Source: an uncultured Neglectibacter sp. (GTDB lineage Bacteria > Bacillota > Clostridia > Oscillospirales > Acutalibacteraceae). From it: a stretch of DNA of 41,101 nt. Each line of letters opens with the position of its first letter. Positions within the stretch are counted from its first letter, which is position 1. The notes below the pieces were generated by a model. That model ran no database searches, was not told the origin of the DNA, and worked only from the letters and a program-made list of their open reading frames with translations. Below are positions 8,366-16,802 of this stretch, one piece after another. A program made the translations under genes and the position numbers. The stretch is from NCBI GenBank assembly GCA_947647615.1, contig CANSKS010000025.1, positions 1 through 41,101 on the forward strand. The letters are read 5' to 3'.

Positions 8366-8469
8366 GTATCCTGACACCAAAAATGTAATTTGAGGCGGAA
8401 GGTTCGGCAATTTTATAAATAACCTTTTTTGGTTTTTGTGCCGTACCTTGTTTGGGGTACGGCATTTTT
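8366..8469 (+). promoter_or_regulatory. Candidate transcription attenuator in the leader of the hyd operon
   Basis: A canonical terminator (TGCCGTACC 8439-8447 pairing with GGTACGGCA 8456-8464, then TTTTT) lies between the promoter and the first gene. Its 5' arm can instead pair with an upstream segment: AAGGTTCGGCA (8399-8409) is complementary to TGCCGTACCTT (8439-8449) except for one base, so an antiterminator can form. A third helix, AAGGTT with AACCTT (8421-8426), competes with the antiterminator. This is the geometry of a riboswitch or protein-dependent attenuator. I do not recognise an Rfam aptamer in the 30-70 bases available. Confidence 0.65.
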
Positions 8470-8490
8470 CATTGAGAAAGTAGGACGCTT

Positions 8491-8742
8491 ATGGAAACCA
8501 GAATCGCCGTAGTGGGAATTGTGGTAGAAGAGGAAGACTCTGTAGAAGCTTTAAACGAAATTTTACACGAGTACCGGGAATATATTATTGGCCGTATGGG
8601 AATTCCCTACCGTCAGAAAAACCTCAGCGTTATCAGCATAGCGGTAGATGCCCCCCAGGATGTGATCTCCGCTCTTTCCGGCAAGGTTGGTAAACTTTCT
8701 GGGGTCAGCTCCAAAACTGCCTATTCTGCCGTAAAAGGATAA
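8491..8742 (+). CDS. TM1266-family putative regulator of the iron-only hydrogenase system
   Basis: 83 residues, typical of the family. It has a single compact ferredoxin-like/ACT fold: ETRIAVVGIVVEEEDSVEALNEILHEY, then GRMGIPYR and VISIAVDAPQDVISALSGKVGKLSGVSSKTAYS. These small NikR-C-like proteins are found next to hydrogenase-maturation genes and are assumed to bind a ligand or metal. No DNA-binding domain is present. It is the first gene after the attenuator-like leader and is followed 93 bases later by hydE. Function inferred from context; its ligand is unknown. Confidence 0.88.
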   Translation: METRIAVVGIVVEEEDSVEALNEILHEYREYIIGRMGIPYRQKNLSVISIAVDAPQDVISALSGKVGKLSGVSSKTAYSAVKG

Positions 8743-8835
8743 CATTTCTTGAATTCTGCTATGAAAGCCGCAAATGCTATTTTTTAAGAGATCGAAAAAG
8801 ACCGTTTCTCACCTATTTTCCCAAGGGGGCAAACA

Positions 8836-9885
8836 ATGGACGAAAAAATGGAGCTAGCAGCGAAGCTGGTTAAAACCCATGAACTTTCCGAACAAGAGCT
8901 TTTTCGGCTCCTTTCCGGCAGGGATGCGGAGATCTCAGAGTACCTTCGAGGGGAAGCACAGGCTCTTTGCCAAAAACATTATGGAAAGCAAATCTTCATT
9001 CGCGGGCTCATCGAATTTACCAACTTCTGTAAAAACGATTGCTACTATTGCGGCATTCGAAAAAGCAACCGGAATGCGGAACGGTACCGGCTGACAGAGG
9101 ATGATATCCTTTCCTGCTGCGAAACCGGTTTTTCCCTTGGCTTCCGTACCTTTGTTCTACAAGGCGGCGAAGACCCATGGTTTACCGACGATAGACTGTG
9201 CTCTATAGTTTCCCACATAAAAAGGAACTTCCCCAATTGCGCTGTTACCCTTTCTGTGGGAGAAAGGAGTCGGGAAAGCTACGAAAGGCTTTTCGCCGCC
9301 GGGGCCGACCGTTACCTGCTCCGTCACGAAACCGCCACTGCTGCCCACTACGAAAGGCTGCACCCTCCAGAGCTTTCTTTAAAAACCAGAATGTCCTGTC
9401 TTCGGGAGCTACGGGCAGTGGGCTTTCAGACCGGATGCGGGTTCATGGTAGGTTCTCCCTTCCAAACCATCGAAAACCTAGTGCGTGATCTCTTATTTTT
9501 AAAAGAATTCCAGCCACACATGGTGGGGATTGGTCCCTTTCTCTCCCAAAAAAACACACCTTTCCGGGAATACCCCAACGGTTCGGGAGAATTGACCCTG
9601 TTTTTGCTTTCGGTCACACGCCTGCTGCTGCCAAAAGTGCTGCTGCCCGCCACCACGGCGCTGGGCACTCTGATGAAGGGCGGTCGAGAGCAGGGTATTC
9701 TGCATGGCGCCAATGTGGTCATGCCAAACCTCTCCCCTGCAGGCGCTCGGGAGAAATATGTCCTTTACGATAATAAACTGCATTCCGGCGCGGAAGCCGC
9801 CGAAAGCTTAAACCTTTTGAAGGAAAGCCTTTCCCGGATCGGGTATGAAATTTCTCCTTCCAGAGGCGACAGCCTCATGCAATGA
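8836..9885 (+). CDS. hydE: [FeFe]-hydrogenase H-cluster radical SAM maturase HydE
   Basis: 349 residues, normal for HydE. The radical SAM motif CX3CX2C is at C65, C69 and C72 (NFCKNDCYYCGIRKSN). The GGED-type SAM-binding motif follows (LQGGEDPWF), and the barrel continues with GADRYLLRHETATAAHYERLHP, characteristic of HydE/BioB relatives. HydE helps build the organic/iron part of the [2Fe] subcluster in the cytoplasm. AAGGGGGC precedes the ATG. Second gene of the operon; hydG and hydF follow. Confidence 0.95.
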   Translation: MDEKMELAAKLVKTHELSEQELFRLLSGRDAEISEYLRGEAQALCQKHYGKQIFIRGLIEFTNFCKNDCYYCGIRKSNRNAERYRLTEDDILSCCETGFSLGFRTFVLQGGEDPWFTDDRLCSIVSHIKRNFPNCAVTLSVGERSRESYERLFAAGADRYLLRHETATAAHYERLHPPELSLKTRMSCLRELRAVGFQTGCGFMVGSPFQTIENLVRDLLFLKEFQPHMVGIGPFLSQKNTPFREYPNGSGELTLFLLSVTRLLLPKVLLPATTALGTLMKGGREQGILHGANVVMPNLSPAGAREKYVLYDNKLHSGAEAAESLNLLKESLSRIGYEISPSRGDSLMQ

Positions 9886-9981
9886 ACCTTTTCCTTTATC
9901 AAAAGGAAATTGGTTTACAAATTATAAATTCACTGACGGGTAAGAAGCTTTTCTGACCCACAAGAAAGGAAGAAACGCAAT

Positions 9982-11400
9982 ATGTATGATCCAAAATCTT
10001 TAAAAGCCGAGGAATTTATCTCTCACGAAGAAATTCTTTCTACCCTGGAATATGCGGAAGAAAACAAGACTAATGTGGAACTCATCGACAGCATCCTGGA
10101 AAAAGCCAAGCTGCGCAAGGGCCTGAGCCACCGGGAAGCATCTGTTCTGCTTGCCTGTGAAATCCCGGGAAAAATCCAGGAGCTCTATGCCTTGGCAGAG
10201 CAGATCAAGAAAGATTTTTACGGCAACCGCATTGTGATGTTTGCTCCGCTGTACCTTTCCAACTACTGCGTCAACGGGTGCGTTTACTGCCCCTATCACC
10301 TGAAAAATAAGCACATCGCCAGAAAAAAGCTGACCCAGGAGGATGTGGTGCGGGAGGTTACCGCTTTGCAGGATATGGGACACAAGCGCCTGGCGATTGA
10401 AGCCGGCGAAGATCCGGTAAACAACCCGATCGAATACATTCTGGAATGCATTAACACTATTTACTCTATCAAGCATAGAAACGGCGCCATTCGTCGGGTC
10501 AATGTAAATATCGCCGCCACCACCGTGGAAAACTACCGGAAGCTGAAGGAAGCCGGTATTGGAACCTATATCCTGTTCCAGGAAACCTATCACAAAGAAA
10601 GCTATGAATCCCTGCATCCTACCGGCCCCAAGCACAACTACGCCTACCATACCGAGGCCATGGATCGGGCTATGGAGGGCGGCATCGACGACGTGGGCCT
10701 TGGGGTACTCTTTGGGTTAGAGCTTTATAAATATGAATTTGCCGGTCTTTTGATGCATGCAGAGCATTTAGAGGCCGTCCATGGAGTTGGCCCCCACACC
10801 ATCAGTGTGCCTCGTATTAAGCACGCTGATGATATTGACCCCAATGTATTCGACAACGGCATCAGCGATGATATCTTTGCCAAAATTTGCGCTTGCATCC
10901 GCGTTTCCGTTCCCTACACGGGCATGATTATTTCTACCAGAGAAAGCAAGGAAGTGCGAGAAAAGGTACTGCGGCTGGGCGTTTCTCAGGTAAGCGGGGC
11001 TTCCCGCACCAGTGTGGGCGGCTATTCCGAGCCGGAACCGGAAGAGGAAAATTCCGAGCAATTCGACGTTAGCGACAAACGCACCTTGGACGAAGTAGTG
11101 CGCTGGTTGATGGAGTTGGGGTATATTCCCAGCTTCTGCACCGCCTGTTACCGGGAAGGCCGCACCGGCGACCGGTTTATGAGCCTGTGTAAAAGCGGGC
11201 AAATCCAAAACTGCTGTCATCCCAACGCTCTGATGACCCTAAAAGAATATTTGATAGATTACGCCTCCCCGGAAACCAGGAAAATCGGAGAAGCTCTCAT
11301 CGAACGTGAAATGGAAAATATTCCCAAAGAAAAAGTAAAGCAAATCGCTTCCGAGAATTTGAAAAAAATAGAAGCAGGCAGCCGGGATTTCCGGTTCTAA
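9982..11400 (+). CDS. hydG: [FeFe]-hydrogenase maturase HydG (radical SAM tyrosine lyase)
   Basis: 472 residues. The SAM-cluster motif CX3CX2C is at C96, C100, C103 (NYCVNGCVYCPYH). The C-terminal CX2CX22C motif, which holds the auxiliary cluster, is at C386, C389 and C412. HydG cleaves tyrosine to p-cresol and forms the CO and cyanide ligands of the H-cluster. AAAGGAAG lies before the ATG. The 97-base gap after hydE contains a small hairpin (about 9888-9910) but no terminator. hydF begins 15 bases downstream, so the two are tightly linked. Confidence 0.97.
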   Translation: MYDPKSLKAEEFISHEEILSTLEYAEENKTNVELIDSILEKAKLRKGLSHREASVLLACEIPGKIQELYALAEQIKKDFYGNRIVMFAPLYLSNYCVNGCVYCPYHLKNKHIARKKLTQEDVVREVTALQDMGHKRLAIEAGEDPVNNPIEYILECINTIYSIKHRNGAIRRVNVNIAATTVENYRKLKEAGIGTYILFQETYHKESYESLHPTGPKHNYAYHTEAMDRAMEGGIDDVGLGVLFGLELYKYEFAGLLMHAEHLEAVHGVGPHTISVPRIKHADDIDPNVFDNGISDDIFAKICACIRVSVPYTGMIISTRESKEVREKVLRLGVSQVSGASRTSVGGYSEPEPEEENSEQFDVSDKRTLDEVVRWLMELGYIPSFCTACYREGRTGDRFMSLCKSGQIQNCCHPNALMTLKEYLIDYASPETRKIGEALIEREMENIPKEKVKQIASENLKKIEAGSRDFRF

Positions 11401-11415
11401 GAAAGGAAATATATT

Positions 11416-12615
11416 ATGGGATTAAACGATACCCCCAACGGGGAAAGGCTGCACATCGGCTTTTTCGGAAAGCGAAACGTGGGGAAATCCAGTCTGGTCA
11501 ACGCAGTGACCAACCAGGAGCTTTCTGTAGTTTCCCCGGTAAAAGGCACCACTACAGATCCTGTTTCCAAGGCCATGGAGCTCCTGCCTCTGGGTCCGGT
11601 ACTGATCATTGATACCCCTGGTTTTGACGATGAAGGGGAACTGGGCGACCTGCGGGTGAAAAAGACCAGGCAAATCCTAAACCGGGCCGACTGTGCCGTT
11701 CTGGTGGTAGACGCCCTTCAAGGAAAGACTCCTGCCGACGAGGAAATGATCGCTCTGTTCCAGGAAAAGGATATTCCCTATTTGGTGGCCTATAACAAAT
11801 GTGAGCTTGTGCCCCCCCTCCCCTTAGAAGAGCATGAAATTGCTGTCAGCGCCCTGCAAAAGCTGAATTTGGAATTTTTAAAAGAGCGGATTGGGCAGCT
11901 TACAAAAACGGAAGCAGAAAACCAAAGGCTGGTACGGGACCTGCTTTCTCCCGGCGACCTGGTGGTGCTGGTAACCCCTATTGACAGCGCCGCACCCAAA
12001 GGGAGGCTGATCCTGCCTCAGCAGCAGACAATCCGGGACATTTTAGACGCGGAGGCCTGTTCTTTAGTTGTCAAAGAAACAGGCCTGCCGGAGGTCTTCC
12101 GCAAGCTGGCAGTTCCCCCTGCCCTGGTGATCACCGACAGCCAGGCTTTCGCTCAGGTAAACCGAGACACCCCCAAGGAAATTCCCCTGACCTCTTTTTC
12201 TATTCTGATGGCCCGTTACAAAGGCTTTTTAGAGACTGCGGTAAAAGGTGTGGCCGCCATTGACACTCTGCAAGACGGCGACAAAATACTCATCTCCGAG
12301 GGCTGCACTCATCACCGGCAATGCAACGATATCGGCACGGTGAAGCTTCCCAAATGGCTGCGGGAATACAGTAAAAAAGAGCTGCAGTTGGAATATTCCT
12401 CCGGCCTGGGTTTTCCGGAGGACCTTTCCCCTTACCGGCTGATCATTCACTGCGGAGCCTGTATGCTGCCCCAAAGGGAAGTGCTGTACCGGCAAAAATG
12501 TGCCCAGGACGCCGGAGTTCCCTTCACCAACTATGGCATTACCATTGCTCACTTAAAAGGCATTTTAAAGCGCAGCATTGAGCTTTTCCCCCATCTGCAC
12601 CAACTGCTGCTATAA
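11416..12615 (+). CDS. hydF: [FeFe]-hydrogenase maturation GTPase HydF
   Basis: 399 residues. It has an N-terminal TrmE-like GTPase domain with P-loop GKRNVGKS (18-25), G3 DTPGF and G4-type NKCE. A dimerisation domain follows, and the C-terminal FeS-binding domain has the CxH...HCxxC arrangement (GCTHHRQCNDIG and IIHCGACMLP). HydF is the scaffold that receives the [2Fe] precursor built by HydE and HydG and loads it into the hydrogenase. AGAAAGGAAA precedes the ATG. Last gene of the operon; the structural hydrogenase hydA is not in the window. Confidence 0.96.
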   Translation: MGLNDTPNGERLHIGFFGKRNVGKSSLVNAVTNQELSVVSPVKGTTTDPVSKAMELLPLGPVLIIDTPGFDDEGELGDLRVKKTRQILNRADCAVLVVDALQGKTPADEEMIALFQEKDIPYLVAYNKCELVPPLPLEEHEIAVSALQKLNLEFLKERIGQLTKTEAENQRLVRDLLSPGDLVVLVTPIDSAAPKGRLILPQQQTIRDILDAEACSLVVKETGLPEVFRKLAVPPALVITDSQAFAQVNRDTPKEIPLTSFSILMARYKGFLETAVKGVAAIDTLQDGDKILISEGCTHHRQCNDIGTVKLPKWLREYSKKELQLEYSSGLGFPEDLSPYRLIIHCGACMLPQREVLYRQKCAQDAGVPFTNYGITIAHLKGILKRSIELFPHLHQLLL

Positions 12616-12657
12616 CAAACGTCAAAGTGGCGTCCCACAAGGCTATCTCCACAGAAA

Positions 12658-12700
12658 AATCAAAGCGGCCCATGCGAACAGATGGGTCGCTTTGATTTTT
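12658..12700. terminator. Bidirectional terminator between hydF and the sugar ABC operon
   Basis: AATCAAAGCG (12658-12667) pairs with CGCTTTGATT (12688-12697), with an inner CCAT/ATGG pair. It is followed by TTTTTATT on plus and by T-rich sequence on minus. It serves the converging hyd and ABC-transporter transcripts. Confidence 0.88.
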
Positions 12701-12770
12701 TATTAAGCCCCTTAAAGGCAGGTTTTTCTATTTGTTTGACAGCAAGAAATTTGAACTTTCTTTAGAAGGC

Positions 12771-13661
12771 TCAGCCTTTCACCGCACCAATAGTGATGCC
12801 CTTCACAAAATATTTCTGGAAGAAGGGATACACGATCAAAATGGGAAGTACGCCTACCACGGCAATGGCCATTTTTATGGCTGTGCTGGGCATAGTTGCG
12901 GCAATTTCCGCAGCGGCGGCTGCATCCATACCGCTCTTCAACGCCTGCACATCCCGCAGCATGTCGTTCAGCAGCACCTGAATGCTATAAAGGCTCTTAT
13001 TTTGCTGGAGGTAATACAGGCCATTTTTCCAGTCGTTCCAATAGGCCAAACCAATCAGCAGGGTCATGGTAGCGATCATGGGGACGCTCATAGGAAGCAC
13101 GATAGTTAACAACACCCGAAATTCTCCCGCTCCGTCGATCCTTGCGGCCTCAATGACCGCCTCGGGGATATTGGTGGTAAAATAAGTGCGCATCATGATC
13201 ACATAAAAGGCATTTACCAGCAAAGAGGGTATGATGAGCGCCCAGGGCGTATTGCTTATGGGAATATAACGGGTGTACATGATGTAGGTAGGCACCAAGC
13301 CACCGTTAAAGAGCATAGTAAAGAACACATAGAAAGCCATGGCATTGCGGCCTGGCAGGTCCCGGCGGGAAAGAGAATAGGCCATAAGCACAGTCATGGA
13401 AAGCCCGCAGGAAGTTCCCACTACTGTGGAAAAAATGGTCATCAAATAGGCGTTGAAGATTTTTCCGCCGCTTTTGAACATATACCGGTAAGCGTCCAGG
13501 CTCAGCTGAGAGGGCAAAAGAGAATACCCATTGCGGATCAACTCATTTTCATCGGTAATGGAAGACATGATCAGCAGAACAAAGGGAAGGATGCAGCACA
13601 GCGACAGAAAAATCATGACGGCATTTGCCACTACCTGGAAACTCTTATTTTTTTCAACCAT
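12771..13661 (-). CDS. Carbohydrate ABC transporter permease (MalG/LplC type)
   Basis: 296 residues with six predicted spans. The first lies near residues 12-34 (AVMIFLSLCCILPFVLLI). The cytoplasmic EAA loop, which contacts the ATPase, reads EAARIDGAGEFRVLLTIVLPMS. The CUT1 LplC-type opening VVANAVMIFLSLCCILPFVLLI and the tail GAVKG fit. It pairs with the upstream permease and the DUF3502-type binding protein; no ATPase gene is present, so a shared MsmX-like ATPase elsewhere is likely. Last gene of the operon, 27 bases after the previous permease. Confidence 0.93.
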   Translation of the reverse strand: MVEKNKSFQVVANAVMIFLSLCCILPFVLLIMSSITDENELIRNGYSLLPSQLSLDAYRYMFKSGGKIFNAYLMTIFSTVVGTSCGLSMTVLMAYSLSRRDLPGRNAMAFYVFFTMLFNGGLVPTYIMYTRYIPISNTPWALIIPSLLVNAFYVIMMRTYFTTNIPEAVIEAARIDGAGEFRVLLTIVLPMSVPMIATMTLLIGLAYWNDWKNGLYYLQQNKSLYSIQVLLNDMLRDVQALKSGMDAAAAAEIAATMPSTAIKMAIAVVGVLPILIVYPFFQKYFVKGITIGAVKG

Positions 13662-13688
13662 ATCAGTTTCTCTTCCTTTCCACAGTTT

Positions 13689-14660
13689 TTAGAAAAGGGC
13701 GTTTTCTTCGCCGCCTATTTTCTTAACGCTCCAGTTGGCCAACAGTACCAAGATAAAACCGACGATACTCTGGTAAAAGCCTGCGGCGGAGGACATACCA
13801 ATATCGTTCAGCCGGATCAAACCGCGATAAACATAGGTATCGATAGTGCTGGTCACATCCAGCAGAGGACCGGAATCCATAGGAACCTGGTAGAAAAGGC
13901 CGAAATCGGAATAGAAAATTTTGCCGATAGCCATGATCGTCAGCGTGATAATCGTAGGCAACAAGCTGGGTAGCGTCACATGCACCACCTGCTGCCAGCG
14001 GTTGGCGCCATCGATCACCGCCGCTTCATAGTAGCTATGGTCAATGCCTACCAAAGTGGCGTAATACAGAATACAATCGTAGCCAAAGGTTTTCCAAATA
14101 TGTACAATCACCAAGATATATGGCCAATATTTGGGCTCGGTATACCAGGAAACAGGTTCTTTTCCAAAAGCAGCCAATATGGTGTGGTTCACAAAACCAG
14201 TTTCCGAACTGAGCAGAGCAAACACCAAATAGCTCACTACCACAATAGAAATCAAATAGGGTAGCAAAATGACGGTTTGATAGATCTGTTTCAAGGCTTT
14301 CCGCCTAATCTCATTGAGTAATATGGCAATGGTAATGGCAATGACCGTGCCCAACACAATGAATACCACATTATATAGCAGAGTATTCCGCGTGATATTA
14401 AAGGCATCCTTTGTTTTAAACAGATAGGTGAAGTTGCTCAGTCCTACCCAGTCGCTGCCTAAAATGCCCTTGCGCCAATTAACCTTTTTAAAAGCGATGA
14501 TTAACCCACTCATAGGCAAATAATTTTTCATGAACAGGTACAGCGCTCCTGGAAGGAACATCAGGTAAAGGGGCAAATAACGAAGAAAACGCCGGTGTTT
14601 TTTAGGCGCCGCAGAACGCAGCTTCATTTCCTGCTCCAGCGCGGCAGATTTTGTCGGCAT
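13689..14660 (-). CDS. Sugar ABC transporter permease (LplB type)
   Basis: 323 residues from ATG at 14658-14660, with AAAAAGGAGA nine bases upstream. The open frame extends to 14756, but that part encodes the strong intergenic hairpin, so it is rejected. A cationic cytoplasmic tail is followed by six spans. The first is LPLYLMFLPGALYLFMKNYLPM, and the EAA loop is YEAAVIDGANRWQQVVHVTLPSLLP. LplB-type permeases form the heterodimeric channel with the LplC-type protein for oligosaccharides or glycoside-derived sugars. Middle gene of the operon. Confidence 0.93.
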   Translation of the reverse strand: MPTKSAALEQEMKLRSAAPKKHRRFLRYLPLYLMFLPGALYLFMKNYLPMSGLIIAFKKVNWRKGILGSDWVGLSNFTYLFKTKDAFNITRNTLLYNVVFIVLGTVIAITIAILLNEIRRKALKQIYQTVILLPYLISIVVVSYLVFALLSSETGFVNHTILAAFGKEPVSWYTEPKYWPYILVIVHIWKTFGYDCILYYATLVGIDHSYYEAAVIDGANRWQQVVHVTLPSLLPTIITLTIMAIGKIFYSDFGLFYQVPMDSGPLLDVTSTIDTYVYRGLIRLNDIGMSSAAGFYQSIVGFILVLLANWSVKKIGGEENALF

Positions 14661-14712
14661 GGTTGCCATCTCCTTTTTCAAGTTTCCACGCGCCAACTTG
14701 GGTAGTCCAAGA

Positions 14713-14760
14713 GGGCATGGGCATCCATAAAACCTTTTTGTTTTATGGATGCCCATGCCC
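14713..14760. repeat. Perfect 21-bp intergenic hairpin between binding protein and permease genes
   Basis: Positions 14713-14733 and 14740-14760 are perfect inverted complements around a six-base loop. On the minus (coding) strand no T-run follows, so it is not a classical terminator. In ABC operons such hairpins protect the 3' end of the binding-protein message and lower permease expression. Confidence 0.85.
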
Positions 14761-14798
14761 CCTTTTCAGGGGGAAGGGTAAGCTTTTGAAGCTAAAAA

Positions 14799-16400
14799 TT
14801 ATTTATTTTCGGCCAGCCAGCTATCTAATTGAGCCTGCTTTTCCGCGATGATGGCATCAATGCCTGCATCTTTCAATTCTTGATTGAACTTCGGCAGAGT
14901 CTCGGCAGGATCCAATGCACCGCACACCAGGGCCTTGTGATACTTGTTTACCACATTGGTGCAAGCAGTGATCTCGTTAGCAGTCTTTGTGGCGTCGAAA
15001 GAGAAGCCGAAAGCGGCGGATTTATCGGAATTATTATTGAAATCGCGGGTGGCATCCCAATAATCATGGGGAAGGTCGGTACCCCAGATGTCGCCGATAA
15101 ACTGGTTAGGCTGCAGCCAAGTGCCGCTCTTACGGTAGGTAGTCGTGGTAGCATCCAAGCCGTCGGCAAAGGTGATTACATCCTGGCCGTTGGTCACGGC
15201 GCCCTCTTCCACTACCTTGTAATGTACGCCCTCTACACCATACATGTAAATATTAGAAAGCTCTGGGTTGCTGTAAAGCTCGTTCAGGACCTTCATAGCA
15301 GCCTCCGGATGTTCAGTGGAACCGGCAATGGACCACAGCGCCATGGTAACGCGATCCGTAGTAGTCAGGGCAGGCAAAAGATCGATGGTGCCAATCTTGT
15401 TGTTCAGGTTCGGGTTGTTCTCTTCCGCATAATAGGGCTTCAGGTTCGTGAAGTAACCGAAGGCAGTACCGGCCTCTAAGAGCGTGGAGGCAGTTTCGGT
15501 GGTATTCACGGCGTCGGCCTGGATCAAGCCTTCCTGCATCCAGTTGTACATGGTGGTGACCAGATCTTTATATTGGTCGGTTTCGTAAAGGTTGACAATA
15601 GTAGTGTCTTGAGCATGGTTGGCCAGAACGCCCAGGTTTACCATTTCATCGCCTACAGAGTCCCAGTCCCAGTTACGGATATTTTCACCGGCAGATACAG
15701 CCACAGGCCATACATTGGGCTCTTTTTCTTTCAGAGTGGCCAAGGCGGTGTGAAGGTCTTCCAAAGTCTTTACCGAATCCATCTTCAGGTCATATTTTTC
15801 TGCCAGGTCCAACCGGTAGGCAAATCCCTGAGAGGCAGCCAGATCACGTCCCTGGGTAAGGCCATACAGTTCACCGTCTACCCGGCCGCAGTTGATCATA
15901 TCCCAGCCCAGCTGTTCAATAATGCCCTGGCCGTATTGCTCCAACAGATCATCGATAGGCAGAATTTGACCACTGGTAGCGCAGGAAGCATACGGAACCA
16001 TATAAACCGCCATAATGTCTACCCCTTCGCCGGAAGAGAGCATTAAAGTAGTCTGCTCCGCGTAGCTGCCAAAGGGCAGGAAAGTCAAGTTGACGTTTAC
16101 ATTGAATTTCTCTTCTAAGATCTTGTTCATTTCTTCTTCTACTTGGGCAATGCCGCTTTCTTCTTTGCCGGAGGCCATGGTCACAATATCCAAGGTAACC
16201 AGTTCAGACTCACGCAGGTCTTCTCCAGCGGTGCTTACAGCCTCAGAACTGCTCTCGCTCTCGCTTCCGCCCTCATCTGCTGTGGAACTTTCGGTTTTCC
16301 CACTGGAAGCCGGAGTGGAGCCGGCCCCATCGCCACCGCAAGCCGCCAGGCAAAGGACCAGAAGGGCGGCCATCAATACCGCCAAAATTCTCTTTGACAC
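14799..16400 (-). CDS. Lpl-type extracellular solute-binding lipoprotein (DUF3502-like C-terminus)
   Basis: 533 residues. A lipoprotein signal runs from the start to lipobox LAAC with C21, followed by a Ser/Glu-rich linker (22-65). A type 1 binding-protein fold follows (LDIVTMASGKEESGIAQVEEEMNKIL). The end (FGFSFDATKTANEITACTNVVNKY ... LPKFNQELKDAGID) resembles the DUF3502 domain of LipO/LplA-type proteins. It captures a carbohydrate, probably an oligosaccharide, outside the membrane. The start is GTG at 16398-16400, with GGAAAGGA 12 bases upstream. First gene of the transporter operon. The adjacent YesM/YesN system is the likely regulator; substrate unknown. Confidence 0.93.
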   Translation of the reverse strand: MSKRILAVLMAALLVLCLAACGGDGAGSTPASSGKTESSTADEGGSESESSSEAVSTAGEDLRESELVTLDIVTMASGKEESGIAQVEEEMNKILEEKFNVNVNLTFLPFGSYAEQTTLMLSSGEGVDIMAVYMVPYASCATSGQILPIDDLLEQYGQGIIEQLGWDMINCGRVDGELYGLTQGRDLAASQGFAYRLDLAEKYDLKMDSVKTLEDLHTALATLKEKEPNVWPVAVSAGENIRNWDWDSVGDEMVNLGVLANHAQDTTIVNLYETDQYKDLVTTMYNWMQEGLIQADAVNTTETASTLLEAGTAFGYFTNLKPYYAEENNPNLNNKIGTIDLLPALTTTDRVTMALWSIAGSTEHPEAAMKVLNELYSNPELSNIYMYGVEGVHYKVVEEGAVTNGQDVITFADGLDATTTTYRKSGTWLQPNQFIGDIWGTDLPHDYWDATRDFNNNSDKSAAFGFSFDATKTANEITACTNVVNKYHKALVCGALDPAETLPKFNQELKDAGIDAIIAEKQAQLDSWLAENK

Positions 16401-16723
16401 GATTCAAACATTCCTTTCCATATTTTTCTTTCCAAAGCTCCAAAAGCCTTTGGATACCCAATAATATAAAGGATTTTTCTTCATATTTCTGTAAAAATTG
16501 TGACACAGATTATTAAAAACGTGACTTTTTTCTCGAAATTTGCAAGATCACACCTCTGATTATTCAATTTCCAAGGTAAAACAGGCTCCATTTCTAAGAG
16601 AAGAAGAACAGAGAATTTCCTTTTTAGAATACAAAAGATACATATACTCTTAAAATGAATATAATTTTGCATTTGAAAGGCACAAATCAAAAGTCAAAAC
16701 TTTCGGTTTTCTTCCAATTCTCT
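16401..16723. other. Gene-free region holding the transporter operon promoter
   Basis: About 320 bases without a credible gene. The minus strand has an AT-rich stretch with TATATT near 16462-16467 but no good -35 at 17 bases (TTTACA is 21 away). This would fit a promoter needing an activator such as the adjacent AraC-type regulator. No clear repeat or aptamer was seen. Confidence 0.45.
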
Positions 16724-16772
16724 AAAAAGCCAGCCAACCCGAAATTCGTTCTGGCAGGCTGGATGGCTTTTT
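16724..16772 (-). terminator. Terminator of the YesM/YesN operon
   Basis: AAAAAGCC (16724-16731) pairs with GGCTTTTT (16765-16772), with further CAGCC/GGCTG pairing inside. On the minus strand it ends GGCTTTTTAGA, 31 bases after the regulator stop. Confidence 0.8.
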
Positions 16773-16802
16773 GCAGGAGGCGTCTCCCCTATATTCAAAT
16801 AT

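Noticed and set aside
8366-8440. Known riboswitch classes (preQ1, SAM, TPP, tetrahydrofolate) in the hyd leader
   Set aside because: None of their conserved core words is visible; the leader remains unassigned.
14700-14760. Permease N-terminal extension through the hairpin
   Set aside because: The extension encodes the inverted repeat, and AAAAAGGAGA directs initiation at 14660.
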